Shown here: positions 12,301 through 27,300 of the stretch, piece by piece
Layout of the letters: the number at the start of each line of letters is the position of its first letter
Numbering within the stretch: the stretch's first letter is position 1
Assembly: GCA_027943335.1 (NCBI GenBank)
Contig: BSBK01000871.1
Span: 1,981,501-2,045,500 of the forward strand
Direction of reading: 5' to 3'
Length of the DNA: 64,000 nt
Source: Chamaecyparis obtusa
Lineage: Eukaryota; Streptophyta; Pinopsida; Cupressales; Cupressaceae
Notes under the pieces: generated by a model
Seen by the model: only the letters and a program-made list of their open reading frames with translations
The model's database searches: none
Told to the model about the DNA's origin: nothing
Translations under genes and position numbers: made by a program

Positions 12301-15300
12301 GCTGATTTTTGTAGCATTTAACAGATAGGCTAAATAGTTATTCAAGGTAAGCCCAGTTTTTAGGAAGTTATAATTCGTTTGGTTTTATTGATATAATTCT
12401 ATTGACAATTTTAAATTTTGGGCTTTTATCCATTCTATCATTTATAGAATAGAGAATAGATTTGGAAATGTTGATTGACATACTTCATTTTGTGTAAAAG
12501 TAATTTTTTTGCTAGGTTCTACTTAGTTGACCAGCTTGGATGGTTGTCTTTATGTTAAGATGAATGACATTTAAGAAGAATGATGTTGGCTGGAGTGCAA
12601 CTTTAAACACTTTTCATCTATTTACTATTTGTTTCATTGCTTTGATAGGCTGTGAAAGATAAACTGGGACAAGTCGCCCGCTCCCTTAACCAGCCTTTGC
12701 CTAATGGTAAGACTCATTTGGAGCATTTTTATTATCTATTAGGTTACTTTCCTTTGAATTGGTATTAGGGGACTGTTACAGGAGAGTCAGTAAATCTATG
12801 TAATGGATAAATGCCATTGTTTCAATTATTTCAGCATCAAATCCTTATAAATGATTCTGTAATCTAAACTATTTGAGCTATCTTAAGGCAGGCAGCCTGT
12901 CAGGGCACCATTGATAATTAGTAAAGAAGTGGCAAAAATGAAAAATGTTAAAGATAAAAAGGGTGATGAAAGACACAGGTACTGGTTATAGTTACCAAAA
13001 AGTAATTAGAAATATAAAAGAGATGTTGAAAATGTGTTTAAGATAGAGTAGGTGAAAGGAAGGAGACTTATTTTGAAATCAGTTCTTTTGAACCTTCATC
13101 TTGGAGGATTTGTAGAATAATTGATCCATGTTTTTTATTCGAGTTTGAAAACCAAATCTTATTGTCTACATTTCTCACCAAAAGGTATCTTGATTTAAAT
13201 CTTTAACCCTTCTATTTTTATTTTGTTCCCCCTTTAATACTCTAATGAGATTTGGTTTGTTATGTGTTCTTTTCATTAATTAATCTCACCGCGACATCAT
13301 TCTTTGTGGATTGTTTTTAATCATGTCTTTTGTGGATGTGTATTCTAATATTTTATCATTTATTTTCTTTTTCAATCCTTTGTTATTTGCAAAGTAGTAG
13401 GCAAATTCATTGATGCACTACAAACTTTTTCAGGATTTAAGAGGAGATGTGATATAAAGTTTTTAACTACAACCATTTATGAAATGCCCATTGTTCCATG
13501 GAGTTTTGTGGATAGGAGATGAGGGGATGTTAGTTGGTAGAGCAAATATAATACATATATATGTAGTTACACACTTTTGGAAAGTAGCAAGTAAATTCAT
13601 AGAAGGATTGTGACTTTTCAAGTATCCAAGGCTAGAAATAAATAGATAGAGTAATATCAAGTTGCTACCTACAACTATATAATAATAAATGAAATGGCAA
13701 TATACTTCGGTTAGATATAAGGATAATATGGTCTTGGAGTAAACATAGAGATAGGTTTATGAAAATGTTAGAAATTAGTGCATGATATAGTTTACTATTT
13801 AAGTGCGATAATAACCAATAAATTAACATACTAATGTTAATTTATTAATAGAGGTTAGTAATTAATAATGCTAGTTAAGTTGGGTGGTTTGGGTAGTTAG
13901 TAAGTTGAAAGACTCTATAAAGGCCACATTGTAATAAATCATAGATGTTGAAGATGATCGATTTATTCATGTGTTTGAGCCTTTGCTCTACTTAATATCT
14001 TGTTTTTATTATGGCATTCGAGCAAGGGTTTGCGTGAGAGTTCTTAGTTAGCCCTCCCTTTGTTTTTTCTTGTTTCAAAGTGGTTGACAAAATGGCTAGG
14101 TAGTGTAGACCATTTGCAACAGCCATTGTTTTGCATATCCACTATTCTTGCATTATGTCAACAATTTTGCAAAACTACGTGCAAACTTGTCGACATTCAT
14201 TATCCACCTACATTCCCTTCTCTTTTTATCTTATTTGCTCTATCATCATTTTTTTTCATTCCTTTTGTTCATTGCTTTTTCATACCAAAAGAAAATTAAA
14301 TTGTTTATATGGTTAGAGTTGCATTTAAGTTGCCGAAGTCTCTTGGTGATGCAAAATGTGTTTTGAGTAGCATTTGTGACGATGTGGGATTTGTGATCTG
14401 TTAGTAAGTTTCAACAGAATTTTGAGACATCTAAATGCATCGCGGATCAACATTGTATTTGTTTTTCTGCATATTCAATTGGTTAGTTATGGTGCTCAAA
14501 CTAGTTTGGCTACTTAAATGTAAGTCAATAAGCACAATTTAAAAAGAGTGTGGTTTGTTCTTGCTTTGCCATATGCAATAGATTGGCATTCAAATTTCTA
14601 GTTTGATTGCAAGCTTTGCTTCATGGACCTTGGCCACAAGGTAGAGGAGTGTACAAAATCAAGACATGAGGCAATTGTCTTTGAGATATTGCTATATTGA
14701 GTTCTCACCTAGTTGTGATATGCTATACCAAGAACTATACTAGGCTATATTAAAGTGTAAGAACTATACCAAGAATAGTGTTGTCAACCAACTTATGATA
14801 AAGGAAAGTGTTGGCATTATAATTTGTGTTGTCATTGATGTCAACTTGTGGTATGGCATTAATGTCAACCTCCGGTGTGGCATTAATGTCAACTTGCTGA
14901 GACCAGAGTTCCCAGACTCGGCTCGGACTCGGCAAGACCGACTCAACTCGTGACTCGGCAATGACTTGACAAAATGAAAAAACCCTTTAAATTTAGAGAT
15001 TTTTAATGATTTAAAACTCGTATCATGCACCCATTATTGAATAAAGTTTAAAGACACTATAAAATCATCAAATAGAAGCTAATTTGATCACATACATAAA
15101 CATACATCCATCACATAAGTGCAAATGTAAATTGTAGCTGAACGAAATAGAAAACATAGATATATAGAATTATAAATATTGTCAAATGTATATAAAATCC
15201 ATTAAATCCATGACATCAAATGTTCCCAAACATATGTGTAAGCAAAAACAAGTCTACGGCTCAGGATCTAGCTCAGTCTTAGCCTTAGAGTAGTCTGTCT

Positions 15301-18300
15301 GCCTTCTACAAAGGCATCTAAGGTAGGTCTTGGATGATTGAGTAGCCATAGTCTCCGCCTGTGAGGTGCCACAATGATCAACATCTTCTGTGCCTGATCG
15401 TACTCTATCCCCCTCCTTTGCCATAGCCACAACCTCAACCTCTTTGTCTTCCAAATCCTGAAAGGTGCATTTCGAATTTTCTTTCAAAATTCATGGAAGA
15501 GTAAGTCCCAAGCCATAACGTTAGCACTGTTAAATAACAAAACAAATAAACAAATAATCTTGACCGAGAAAATCTCCCCAAATATGTGGGCCATGATGGG
15601 CGCTCAAAACAATCCCATGGACTCTTATCTACTTTAAAATTCCACAAAATTCTGTGATCTCAATATGGTGGGCTCTTGTTATTCTAGTTGTCATTGATGT
15701 TCTTATTGAATTTTCTACAATTTGTTCAAATCCCCATCAAAGCCTGTCAACACACCGACACTTCCGAACTTGGTAATGGATTTAGCAAACTCTTGTTTAA
15801 AGAGATTTGGATTGGCGACATATGTCACAACCAAGTTGGACATTACATTTGTATTCAAATGTTCCTTATCTATTTGAAGAACTCCTCTATTCTTTAGGAC
15901 TTGATGGTAAAATCCACTGTTGAAAGTAAAGGGATTTCTCTTGGTTAGCGGGCCAGGTCATGGACCACGAACTTGGCGAGTCATGGCATGATTCGCTGAC
16001 TTGATGAGTCACGTGGGTCATGGCCTATGACCCGTTGAGTCACGTGGTTGGGTCACTTGATGGTAAAATCCACTGTTGAAAGTAAAGGGATTTCTCTTGG
16101 TCAGCAGACCAGGTCATGGACCACGAACTCGGCGAGTCATGGCATGATTCACTGACTCGACGAGTCATGTGGGTCATGGCCTATGACCCGTTGAGTCATG
16201 TGGTTGGGTCATTAAAACCTATCTAGGCTTAGCTCAATTCACTGAGCCAGGCTACTTGTGTGACTTGCGGCGAGTTTGGGGACTCTGGCTGAGACATATG
16301 GAATACTGATGAAGAAGATTTGAAGAGTTTGCTAAGACATTGATTGATGAAGAAGATTTAAAGAGATTGTTGAAATATTGATTGATGAAGAAGATTTGAG
16401 GAATGAAGTATGTTAGGCAAGAATATGCAGGAAAGAGTATTTGAAGACTTCATGGGATAATGACTACTTGCAACTCTGGATTTAATGACCGACTAGAGTA
16501 AATATTGCACCATCATGTGTGCAGGTCCCCAATTGATTATTTGATAGAGATTTTATGTGCTGTTTGGCTAACAGTAAGGCTGGCTATCGGGATGGTTTGG
16601 ACAGGCTTAGAGAATGGCTTGCATTGCTTCGCAATCGGATTTCAACGTATGTGGTTTGGTAGACTTAATTAGATGATTCATGTGGTGTTTCGGTTCAGGT
16701 ATTTTTTGTAGGCATGCTCCACAAGTGAAGATTTGTTGTCACATGTGCTATTTTGTTGTCTGTGTTGGCTTTTGGCCTACTTAGCCTTTTTCTTTGACTT
16801 GATTTTAGTATTATGGGTCTAAATTTTGGTTAAAAGAATTTCTAAGAGACTTAAGATGATTTTGACATGATGTATTGTGCTTCAGATTGGGATATACGCT
16901 TTGGAGAGTGTTTTGGGCCGATCAATAACCTATTTTTAATGCATTTTCACACGTTAACTTTGGGTCTAACTTTGGAAGGAGTTGCGATGTGTATGGATGG
17001 ATTATATTAGTTGAAGAAGAACTTTTATGATGGGTTTGGGTCCTCTTTATCTCCTAGGGTGGACTGCATTGAGCGATTATGTTCAAGGTGGCTGACTTTG
17101 TTTTAATAATGCTTATATTTTTATGGCCGATCTTGCGGATGTCTCGATGGACAAATCTCTATATATTCTGGCTGTGTAGAGAATGAGTTATGGATGAGTG
17201 AGTGCGAGGTAACATCAAAGGCTGTGTTGATCAGTTGCAAAGTCAAATTGGGAGATCAAGGTTGATCTAAAATACAGATTGTTGAATCAGATTGGACGGT
17301 CGCGACAACAATTTAGGAGACATTGTTTTCAATTCATTACTGATGCAGTGAGTTTCTTTTCAGGATCTATCTTTACTGTTTCATTAAGGATTAGTGAAAT
17401 CCTTGGCAGTGCTTCTAAATTGGCAGGGATAGTGAGTTCCTTGGCTTCTAGTGTAAAACATTTTAATCAGATATTTGCATATAGTGAGTACATTTTTCAC
17501 CATGGTTTTTCCCATCTTGGGTTTTCCACGTAAATCTGGTGTTCATGTGTGCATGAAATCATTTCTTTTTTTTGCTGATAATTAGTTGGATGAATAAAAT
17601 CTGTGGCAGAATTGTTAAATTTTTTAATTGTGCTGATTCACTCTTGCCCTCTCAGCACCTAGTAGTGTTCAACAAAAAGAGAGATTGGATTGATAGATGT
17701 GAAGAAGTGCTTCCAAGAATTTTCTCATTTGCTTCTTTGGATCATTTCTTTCATGTCAAAAAATCTAAAACACCTAAAGAGGTTTGGAATATACTTGCCA
17801 AGTTATACTCTCGAACCAATGAAATTAGGTGTTACCAAATTTCTAATGAATTAAAGGATCTTAATCCAAAAGCTTTTGATAATGGACACGATTGTATCAT
17901 TAAAGTTAATCAATTTGACACAACTCAAATAATGTGGCATATATAAAAATGGTACTTAATTGGTTTTCAGTGTGTTGTTTGAACTTGATCTTGAGTATTT
18001 TGTGTTTGTTTTTGGTTTTCACATTCATTTTCTTTAGATGCTACATGAACAATGCCTTCAATTGCTTCGTTTTTTTTAACTCCCCATTTGAAAGAGAGAA
18101 AAGTTAATTAAAATGGGCCTATGAAAAGCTCCAAGTCAGTTGTAGTTGTGGCTAATTATGTTAGTGGACACAAGGGTTCAAGTAATATAGAGAAGCTATA
18201 GAAAGACACTTTGCATCTACATCTACTTCTATAGTAGATATAAAATTCTCTAAAGGGGGTTCACAAAAGAAAGAAAGGCCCACTTGTGCATATCACAAAA

Positions 18301-21300
18301 AGGTTGGTCATGATGCACATAAGTGTTATGCAAAGCAGATAAATGAGTTGAAGAATCTTATATAGACAAATTACATCAATTTGTCATCATATATATCACC
18401 AAGTTCTTCATCTTCTTCAAAATTTTGAGATGGAGTAGGAAAAGCTCTTGTTATAGTGGTTAAATCCTCTAAACCATGGATGCTTGACTATCTCATTGCT
18501 CTTAGTAGCAAACAAACTTTGTAATCACATTGTTTTAGAAAGTGCCATACAAAATTTATATTGAGTTTTTAATTAGGCAATTATGGGGGTGTTCATTGTA
18601 TATGCATTGTTTATAAAGTGTCATGTTTGCATCTTAGGAGATACAATGTTGGAGAAATATATCGAAGTCAAAGTAAGTATTATGGGTCACTAGATGGACC
18701 ATGTACTATGATTAATCAATTCCATTGTTAATGAGCACACAACATGGAAAATTGCATGCATCATGTCTAAATTTGAGAGCTCTATGGAAGTCCCCAGAAA
18801 CCTCCATTTTTTATATGATCTTGTTATGGACAGTTTTATACCCCTTTATGATGACAATCATGTAGATAATGAGCTTGATTGTATGTAATGTCCCATGTTG
18901 GGACCTTACTTAATTTACCTTATATTTCTTGATTAGGGTTTGGATTGTAATGTTCCCTAATAGGTTTAGTTGTTCATCTTATTAGATTTAAGTTATCATT
19001 AACACTCATATCCAACCTTATTACTAATTCTCAAAGACGCAAGGAGATGATGTTATCCAAGTTGCCTAGACAACAACTATCAATGGATTCCCTCAAAGTT
19101 TACAGATCACACCCTTAAGCCTTTCTTGGTACGTTGCCCTCAAGGTACTCGGGGTCGCTGATCCCCACCCTATTTTGGGACCAAGATCCATTGCTTGGAA
19201 TTTATGCAAGCCCCTCCTTGGTAACATTACAACTTCCTTCCTTGAGTCAAATAGTATATAGGATTAAGTAAGGTCTCAATATATAATTATAAATACTTGT
19301 ATATTTAATCATAGTTTCAAGTTTCAACATTTTCATGATACAGTATTGAATGAATTCAATAGTTTGATCATGTGATGGCATATATACATATCTAATTCAG
19401 ATACGGTAATCCTTAATAGCATATATATATCCTTGGTACTATATATGTAATACAATATAAATAACTCTGATATCATCACACTATATAGAGTTCAGATGTA
19501 ATAATATGTAATACCTTCCATAGCTACGTTATAGCTTTATTTATGATCACACTTAGCATAGTTGCTGATTTATTTAGAGTATATCTCTTTCTTGTGAAGA
19601 GTAACACTTATATTTTATAATCCATATTCTTTTATAATCTATATTCCTTCCTCCAGTACTAGATAGTAATAAGTTTGAGTATGTTTTCTTTTATACATAT
19701 CTCTAAGTAATTGTTTATATTTCTTATTTTTATACTACTTATTTATGGTAGCTGTTTATTATTTAGAATTCACAAATATTGTGGCCTTCTTGATGCCATT
19801 ATACATTTAATGGCTTTGTTGTCGCAAACTACGATCTGTATCCCCTAGTTTTGATGTTATTTCCTTTTAAGACCATTTCTCTCCTATCCTCCCATATCGG
19901 CTATAACAGGATTGAATGATTACTTATATCCCATCGATTGAAAGGTTACATTCAAAGGGCACATCTTATGAGTGCCTCTAAACACCCAACTTATAATCGG
20001 ATAATAAGCTTATTTGCACTGATTAGACTTGACTAATCATCTATAGTCAATCATTATACTCTTAATCCTTATTAAGAATCGTTGATTATTGTGTAGAGCT
20101 ATCAACATACTATAGTCGATCACTTTCTATGATCTGAAGGACATACTTAACGGTGAAATGCCCTCATCATCTTTGGAGTAGTCTTGCGTTTTTCCATCCA
20201 AGAGCGAATCACAAGCTCGGAGAGAATTACATCGCATTTGATTCATAAAGCATATGTCTCTTGCTGCAATACAATTTGCAGAATCGCATTGCGTTCAAAC
20301 TTGTTATGACCATCTGACTGGTCCATCTCCAATGGTGAGGGAATTATCGGTCTCATGCTCTGGTATTGTCGACGGGCCTATGATCTTGGTCTTCCGTTAA
20401 TTTTGAAACTTTGCGATATTATTCTGCCACTATACGGGAATGAATGAATGATTTTAATGACATCCACGAGACCAAACAGCCTAAGGGACCACCGGATCAC
20501 CGCCTTAAGCTAACTCCAAGTTCTTCTCTAAGTCGGACCTCCTGTTGTGAATCTTGACAATCAAACTAGCGGTTTGGTTGATCTTGTCTTCCTCGAATAG
20601 GCTGTGCATGCTGTTTGCTCCCAAACTGACATCTTGCTGAGCCCGAATGTCATCATAAGCGGGATGATATCGAGTATTTCACCCATTATATGGTTATTAT
20701 ATTCACTCCATATTGAGTATATTATATTAACTTATTTATTTTGATGTAGTTAATTTTAATAATTAATTATGCATGTTCGATAGTCTAATACAATATGTAA
20801 TATTTACTAATAAATTTATTAAAATATATATTTTTATTCATTAAATTATTATTTAATAAATATATTCATTTATCAACTTTAAAATTATTTATTTAATGAT
20901 TAATAACTAATATATTCATATAATTAATTGCTTAATTACTTATTTAATAATTACATTGAATAATTGATCAAATTGTCATTATTAAATACAAACAGGGATA
21001 TTATAGTCCTACCCTCTCCAAAATTGTTTGTCCTCAAGCAATTACATATTGCTCATTATCTGATAGTGACATTTGGTAACTTAAGACACGTCTTCTCTCA
21101 TTCCTAGAGATAATCTTTCGTTGTGAGTAGTTGTGTAACTCTGATACTAATTAGTATATCTTGAGTTCACTCTAGGTATTCTTATTACTCTCAATCAATT
21201 AAATATAGAATCACGTGTATTTGAAAATATATAAATATATGCAGACACGAAGTATACACGAGGCATGCACACTAATGCATGAATACACGAAGCATACACA

Positions 21301-24300
21301 TTGATGCAGGAAGACACGAAGAATACACAAAGTATACACATAATATACACATTATTTAGTTTAATTTCAATTCTTAAATTCCGTATTTCATATTAAGTAA
21401 TTTAATTTCATATGCTATCTATATTTCTTGTTGCTAAGTTTGATCCGATGTTGCTTTGTTCTAAGGAGAGAGGGGGTTTGAATACAATCCAAGGCGCTTA
21501 CAGACCACTTGATAGATTACCTCAAAGTTTACAGATCCAAGCCCTCCCTTGGGACTTTTGTCCTCAAGGATTAGAGGGTTGCTGATCCCCACCCTATCTT
21601 GGGAACTATCCTTTTGGGATTTAGACTGCCATTCCTTAAATTGCTTCAGCCTTCTTAATATGAGGATCTTAGCCATACTTCTAGTATGTTTACTTATATA
21701 TTTGAATATATATTCATCACTTATTTAATTATGTTTTCAGGTTTCAACATTACCTAATATAGTAAGATATGCATATCACAATCTGATTCCTTTTATTGAC
21801 AAAAAAAATGATTCATTAATTTGTATTTACCTTGCAAAATGGCAAGATCATAGTTCTAATACCACTTGTAATGTCCCTTGTTGGGACCTTACTTAATTTA
21901 TCTTATATTTCTTGATTAGGGTTGGGATTGTAATGTTCCCTGATAGGTTTAGTTGTTCATCTTATTAGATTTAAGTTATCTTTAACACTCATATCCAACC
22001 TTGTTACTAATTCTCAAAGGCGCAAGGAGTTGATGTTATCCAAGTTGCGACACCAACTATCAATGGATTCCCTCGAAGTTTACAGATCACGCCCTTAAGC
22101 CTTTCTTGGTACGTTGCCCTCAAGGCGCTTGGATTCGTTGATCCCCACCCTATTTTGGGACCAAGATCCATTGCTTGGAATTTACACAAGCCCCTCCTTG
22201 GTAACATTACAACTTCATTGTAATGTCCCCTTTTTGGATACTCCTTATTTTATGTTTTATTTTTCTTTTAGTAAAATGCAAGTTATGTTCAAATGATTCT
22301 TCCCTTGTGATTTATTACAATATATCTCTCCTTTTTTAGAGTCGCGCCTTTTGGAAGAAGGTATGATATTGTTTTATTAATAATAGATTTATATTGATAT
22401 TTTTGTTAATTAATTAATTAATCAATCTATTTATTTATTATTTTATTCTATATTCCATTTTATATTATGTATATATAATATTATTTATAAAATATTATAT
22501 TTATAAATACTATTATTATGTATTTAAATAATAATATTATTTATTTATATTATGATTATATTAATTATTTATATTTTATCATTATTATTGGTTCTTTATT
22601 TATAATATATTAATATATTTACATATTATATTATTATTTTTAAATATTTTAATAATATATTGTAAATAGAGTATATTAAATTTTCTGTTATTTTTATTCA
22701 GTTATTGCTTGTATTTTAAATTGGGGACATCAAAACAAGGGACATGACAGTCCTCCCCTCTCAAATTTCGCTTGTCGTCAAGCAAGACCATTATACGAAA
22801 CCTTTCTTGTAGAACTAGCACACAAGTATACATTGGGATGCAAGAAGACACCGGGTATGCATGCAATATACATCTTAATGAAACATGGAGCATACACGAA
22901 GTAGACACATGAATGCATGAAGACACGAAGCATACATGATGTAGACACATGAATGCATGCAGACATGAAGCATACACAATGCAGACACATAATACATGCA
23001 TTCTATAATCTGCAATGAGTTGGGGTTAGGAAAACAATTTACAAAATTTACTACTTCCTTATGCTTTTGATGATGAACCTTGCAACCATAAAGTTATCAT
23101 AAGTACATACATGTATATATAAGTTTAAAAAAATAAAATAAAATAAAAGAAATTGAGTCACGATAAATTACTCCAAGCTAATTCCATACTAAGCCCAAGA
23201 ACGGAACTTTGCCCCCCTTGGCCTCGGTGACAAGTGTTAAGCACCCACACAAGGTGGCCTACTTAGCTGGATGCTTGTTTTGCTTCCATATTTATTTGGG
23301 ATGCTTGTTTTGTTTTGCTCTTATTATTATTATTATAGTCGAGAAGAATGCTTAGGATGTAAACAGATTGCTTAGGCACCAAACTTAACCGTTTCCCTCA
23401 AAGTTTACAGATCAAAGCCCTCAAGCCTTTCTTGGGACTTGCCCATAAGGCGCTTGGGGTCGTTGATCACCACCCTAACTTGGGAATAACCAATTGGCTG
23501 GATTTACACTAGCCTCTCCCTGAATACACCTTTGTTCTCTGTTTTCAGACTTAATACCAATTTTAATGTTCCCTGATAGGATTAGTTGTTCATACTCATA
23601 TCCAACCTTATTACTAATTCAGCTCAAGACGACAAGAGTTGATGTTATCCAAGTTGCCTAGACACCACTATCAATGGATTCCCTCAAAGTTTACAGATCC
23701 AAGCCCTTAAGCTTTTCTTGGGACTTTCCCGTAAGGTGCTCGAGCTCGCTGATCCCCACCCTATCTTGGGACAAAGAGCCATTGCTTGGAATTTAGACAA
23801 GCCCCACCTTGGTAACATCAACCTTCCTATCTTAGCCAAATAACAATAGATTAAGTATCAATACATATATTTATATAATTCTGATTTAGTTATCAATACA
23901 ATTTGTAATGTCCCTTGATTGGGTTTAGTCCAAATTAACACGGATTAAGGATCTTACTATCCATGATCATTACATTCATGCTAACCTTATTATTATTTTA
24001 GTTTAAGAAGGATGTTTTGGCTGTATTCGGATTGCTTGGACACCAATCCTCAATAGGCTCTCCCTCAAAGTTTACAGATCACGCCCTTAAGCCTTTGTTG
24101 GAACAATGCCCTCAAGGCGCTCGGCGTTGCTGATCCCCACCCTATTTTGGGATCAACCTATTGGCTGGAATTTACTCTAGCCTCTCCCTGAATACATCTC
24201 TGATTTTCTTCTCAAATACGAAGTTTAATAATAAGTTTAGCATGTACATCTGTGGGTGTATATATATTAACTATGATTAGCAAGAGATTCAGGCTTCTAT

Positions 24301-27300
24301 ACATACCTGATATGTATTTATATATTTATAAATACATAAATTGGTGCTTATTAAGATTGCTTGATTGTTCAAGGAATATATTTATTTATATCTTTATTCC
24401 CGTAGATTGGTATTGTTCGGTATTTCCTTTCTTATTTCCTTTTCGTGGTATTGTTAAATCAATAGTTGACTGTTCTGTATTTTCCAAGTGTTCTTTTTAT
24501 TTCCTTCTCTGCTATTCGCACCTTTCCATCTGTTAAACTTTTCCCTTTGAGGATCTTTCCTTTAGTAATATATTCTTCTCCATTATATTGGTATAAAACA
24601 CTTGGGTAATCAAGGCACGTTTAACTATGTGTACGGTCAGCCTGCAATGTAGTCTCCATATTACCAAAACAAGTAGCTAGAGTAAATCTTATTTTATTTG
24701 TTGTTAAATTTGTCTTATATGATTTGTTTATGTACTTGCGCGCCAATGAATTTTGGTCCTTACACTATAAGCACTGTATCTATTATGACTCTCTGATGCT
24801 GATGTCGGCCTATTATTATTATTATTATTATTATTCATTTTGCAAACCCAAACAGCGTAATTGGAGCTCAATAGAGACATGATGGCTATCCTTAGTTTTT
24901 CATAGGAAATAATAAATTGGTCTTGGCGATTTATTCTCCATGTGCGACTGTCTACTCGAGTGATGTATTTGAATCACTTAATATTGACAACTTAACACGA
25001 TTGAGTCTGGAGTGGGTACCAGATTTTCAAACCCGTCCCCACCATTATTTGTTAGTATTCAAATTGTACTGTCATCTCTTCTTGTGTTGGAATTGTTCTT
25101 GCATATTCTTGACTGCTAGGTCCATCACTACCACATATTTAGTTTGTCTTCTTTATATTAATTGATGTCTTACTTTTCAAAACTACTCATTGTCTTCACA
25201 TCTTCTTTCCAAACAGGCATATATTCCATAAAACCAACGATATTGGTATGGCTCTGTACTGAGTATATATCGTACCACTCAATCCTCTATGATCGACCAG
25301 TATACATGGTAGTGGATATCTCATAGAACGTACGCATGCTGTACAGTCTGATTGCTCTTAAGAAATCCAACGCTACAATCTTCTGATTCGATGATCTGAA
25401 TATCATTGTATGTATTGATGTGAAACCTAGTGCATATGAGATGTAGATGCTGAAGACACAATAATATCTCTATTGCTGGAGTATACAGGACCACCTCGAA
25501 TCCACAATTTGGCAACTAATATTAAATTTGTCATTTAAGCCAGGCTGGCACACAAATGGCTTTCACGCACACAATCATCATTAGCGTATCCCATATCTCC
25601 GTTCTTCAATGGTATACTTTCCTTATTAATTCCAATGTCTTCTTGATTATCGCCAATCCATGCTTTCCATCTTCTTGCAAATCATGGCTCCATATATTCC
25701 TTCACAATGAATAGTATATTTATATTATGGATTGTTGTGATGTCGATAATATTTCTTTTGACTTTGTGACCTTGTCATAATTAAATATCATTCTATGTTA
25801 TCGATGTTTATCGCTTCTTTTGAATGTGGTGCTTTTTCCTAGTTTGTGGCTCTATTTTAGCCAGTATTATTATTGTATTGGTCGGTGTTATGCCTTTTGG
25901 TTTATTGTGATTACCATTGGTATTCTGACTATGAATCCCTATGCATCACTACTAACACTCGACATTGAGTACTAACTCTTATTCGTCCTATCTTCCATGA
26001 CTGTCAACGTGTCTTGAGTCTTCAGTCATCTCCAGTGCCATCTTTTTATCTACGTCTGATCATAGATGTTTTAATATAACCTTCATTCAATTTTGGAATT
26101 ATAAGGATTGTTGACTCTATAATTTTTTAGTGTTCCCTGTTCCTTGATTCTTACCTCATCTTTGTGATCAATCTTTATTCTTATGTAAGGATCACTATTT
26201 TATCTTTACCTTGCAGGATGGCAAGATCATGCTTTGATACCAATTGTAATGTCCCCTTTTTGGATACTCCTTATTTTATGTTTTATTTTTCTTTTGGTAA
26301 AATGCAAGTTATGTTTGAATGATTCTTCCCTTGTGATTTATTACAATATATCTCTCCTTTTTTAGAGTCGTGCCTTTTGGAAGAAGGTATGATATTGTTT
26401 TATTAATAATAGATTTATATTGATATTTTTGTTAATTAATTAATCAATCTATTTATTTATTATTATATTCTATATTCCATTATATATTATGTATATAAAA
26501 TATTATTTATAAAATATTATATTTATAAATAATATTATTATATATGATAATATTATGTATTTAAATAATAATATCATTTATTTATATTATGATTATATTA
26601 GTTATTTATTTTTTATCATTATTATTGATTCTTTATTTATAATATATTAATATATTTACATATTATATTATTATTTTTAAATATTTTAATAATATATTAT
26701 ATATAGAGTATATTCAATTTTCTGTTATTTTTATTCAATTATTGCTTGTATTTTAAATTGGGGACATCAAAACAAGGGACATGACATTTTGGGAAGATTT
26801 TGAACAATAAAATTTGTCATAATGCTTCTTCTCCTAAATGTTAACCTACTTCTTTAGACATCAGAGTTGCTTCATTGAGAGTTTCCAATGATTCTTTAGC
26901 AAGTACACACTCGTATTTTATATATCTTGAGTAGGTTCATCTTTGATCTCTCTTTTGAAAGGAGTTTCTTCCCATGGGTTTCTTGTTTTCTTCATTGGTA
27001 CTATCGATGTGAGTTTTGTGACCACTCCAACATGCAAACTAAAATACCTAGTATTCTATTCTCTTGAACAAGGAAACTTCAAATGCTAAACAATGTAACA
27101 AATGTGCGATCAAATGAAGTAACCCCAAGGTTTGCAATGTGTACGTGCAACTTTATGTTGAATATAACTTAGTTTAATGCTATGATATGCTGGTAATCAC
27201 GCTGGGACTTACACTATTCTTCCTAAACTTTATCAGTTCTTCTCCTCAAAGCGGGTAGAACTTGGACATCAAAGTGACTTGAATTTAAAATAAAAGATAA

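Larger units (their letters stand above)
18884..22218 (-). mobile_element. Pol-less LTR element A (2.1-kb LTR, 0.86-kb interior)
   Basis: Minus-strand element. The left (3') LTR is 18884-21005, then a polypurine tract, an 861-base interior without coding signal, a primer-binding site at 21853-21864, and the first 352 bases of the other LTR (21867-22218). The second LTR stops abruptly where element B begins. No gag or pol, so it depended on helpers. Terminal sequence TGTAATGTCCC is shared with element B. Confidence 0.7.
19091..24160. repeat. Six copies of a ~100-bp module shared by elements A and B
   Basis: A unit running from CCCTCAAAGTTTACAGATC to GATCCCCACCCTATTTTGGG occurs at about 19091-19186, 21520-21608, 22071-22180, 23391-23489, 23681-23776 and 24061-24156. 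All are on the same strand. Two are in element A LTRs, one in its interior and three inside element B, where fragments of further TGTAATGTCCC LTRs are present (one begins at 23904). Confidence 0.8.
22219..26786 (-). mobile_element. Pol-less LTR element B
   Basis: LTRs at 22219-22749 and 26245-26786 are nearly identical, and orientation follows from the polypurine tract right of the left LTR and the primer-binding site left of the right LTR. The 3.5-kb interior holds other LTR fragments and no recognisable gag or pol. Flanking five bases (TTCAT left, TTTTG right) do not match, so the element did not reach this state by one simple insertion. Confidence 0.75.

Noticed and set aside
12315..12346. 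Possible exon between 5 and 6 (acceptor GTAG, donor GTAAGC)
   Set aside because: It is 32 nt (22 nt from the second acceptor), would shift the frame, and exons 5 and 6 already join into continuous family sequence.
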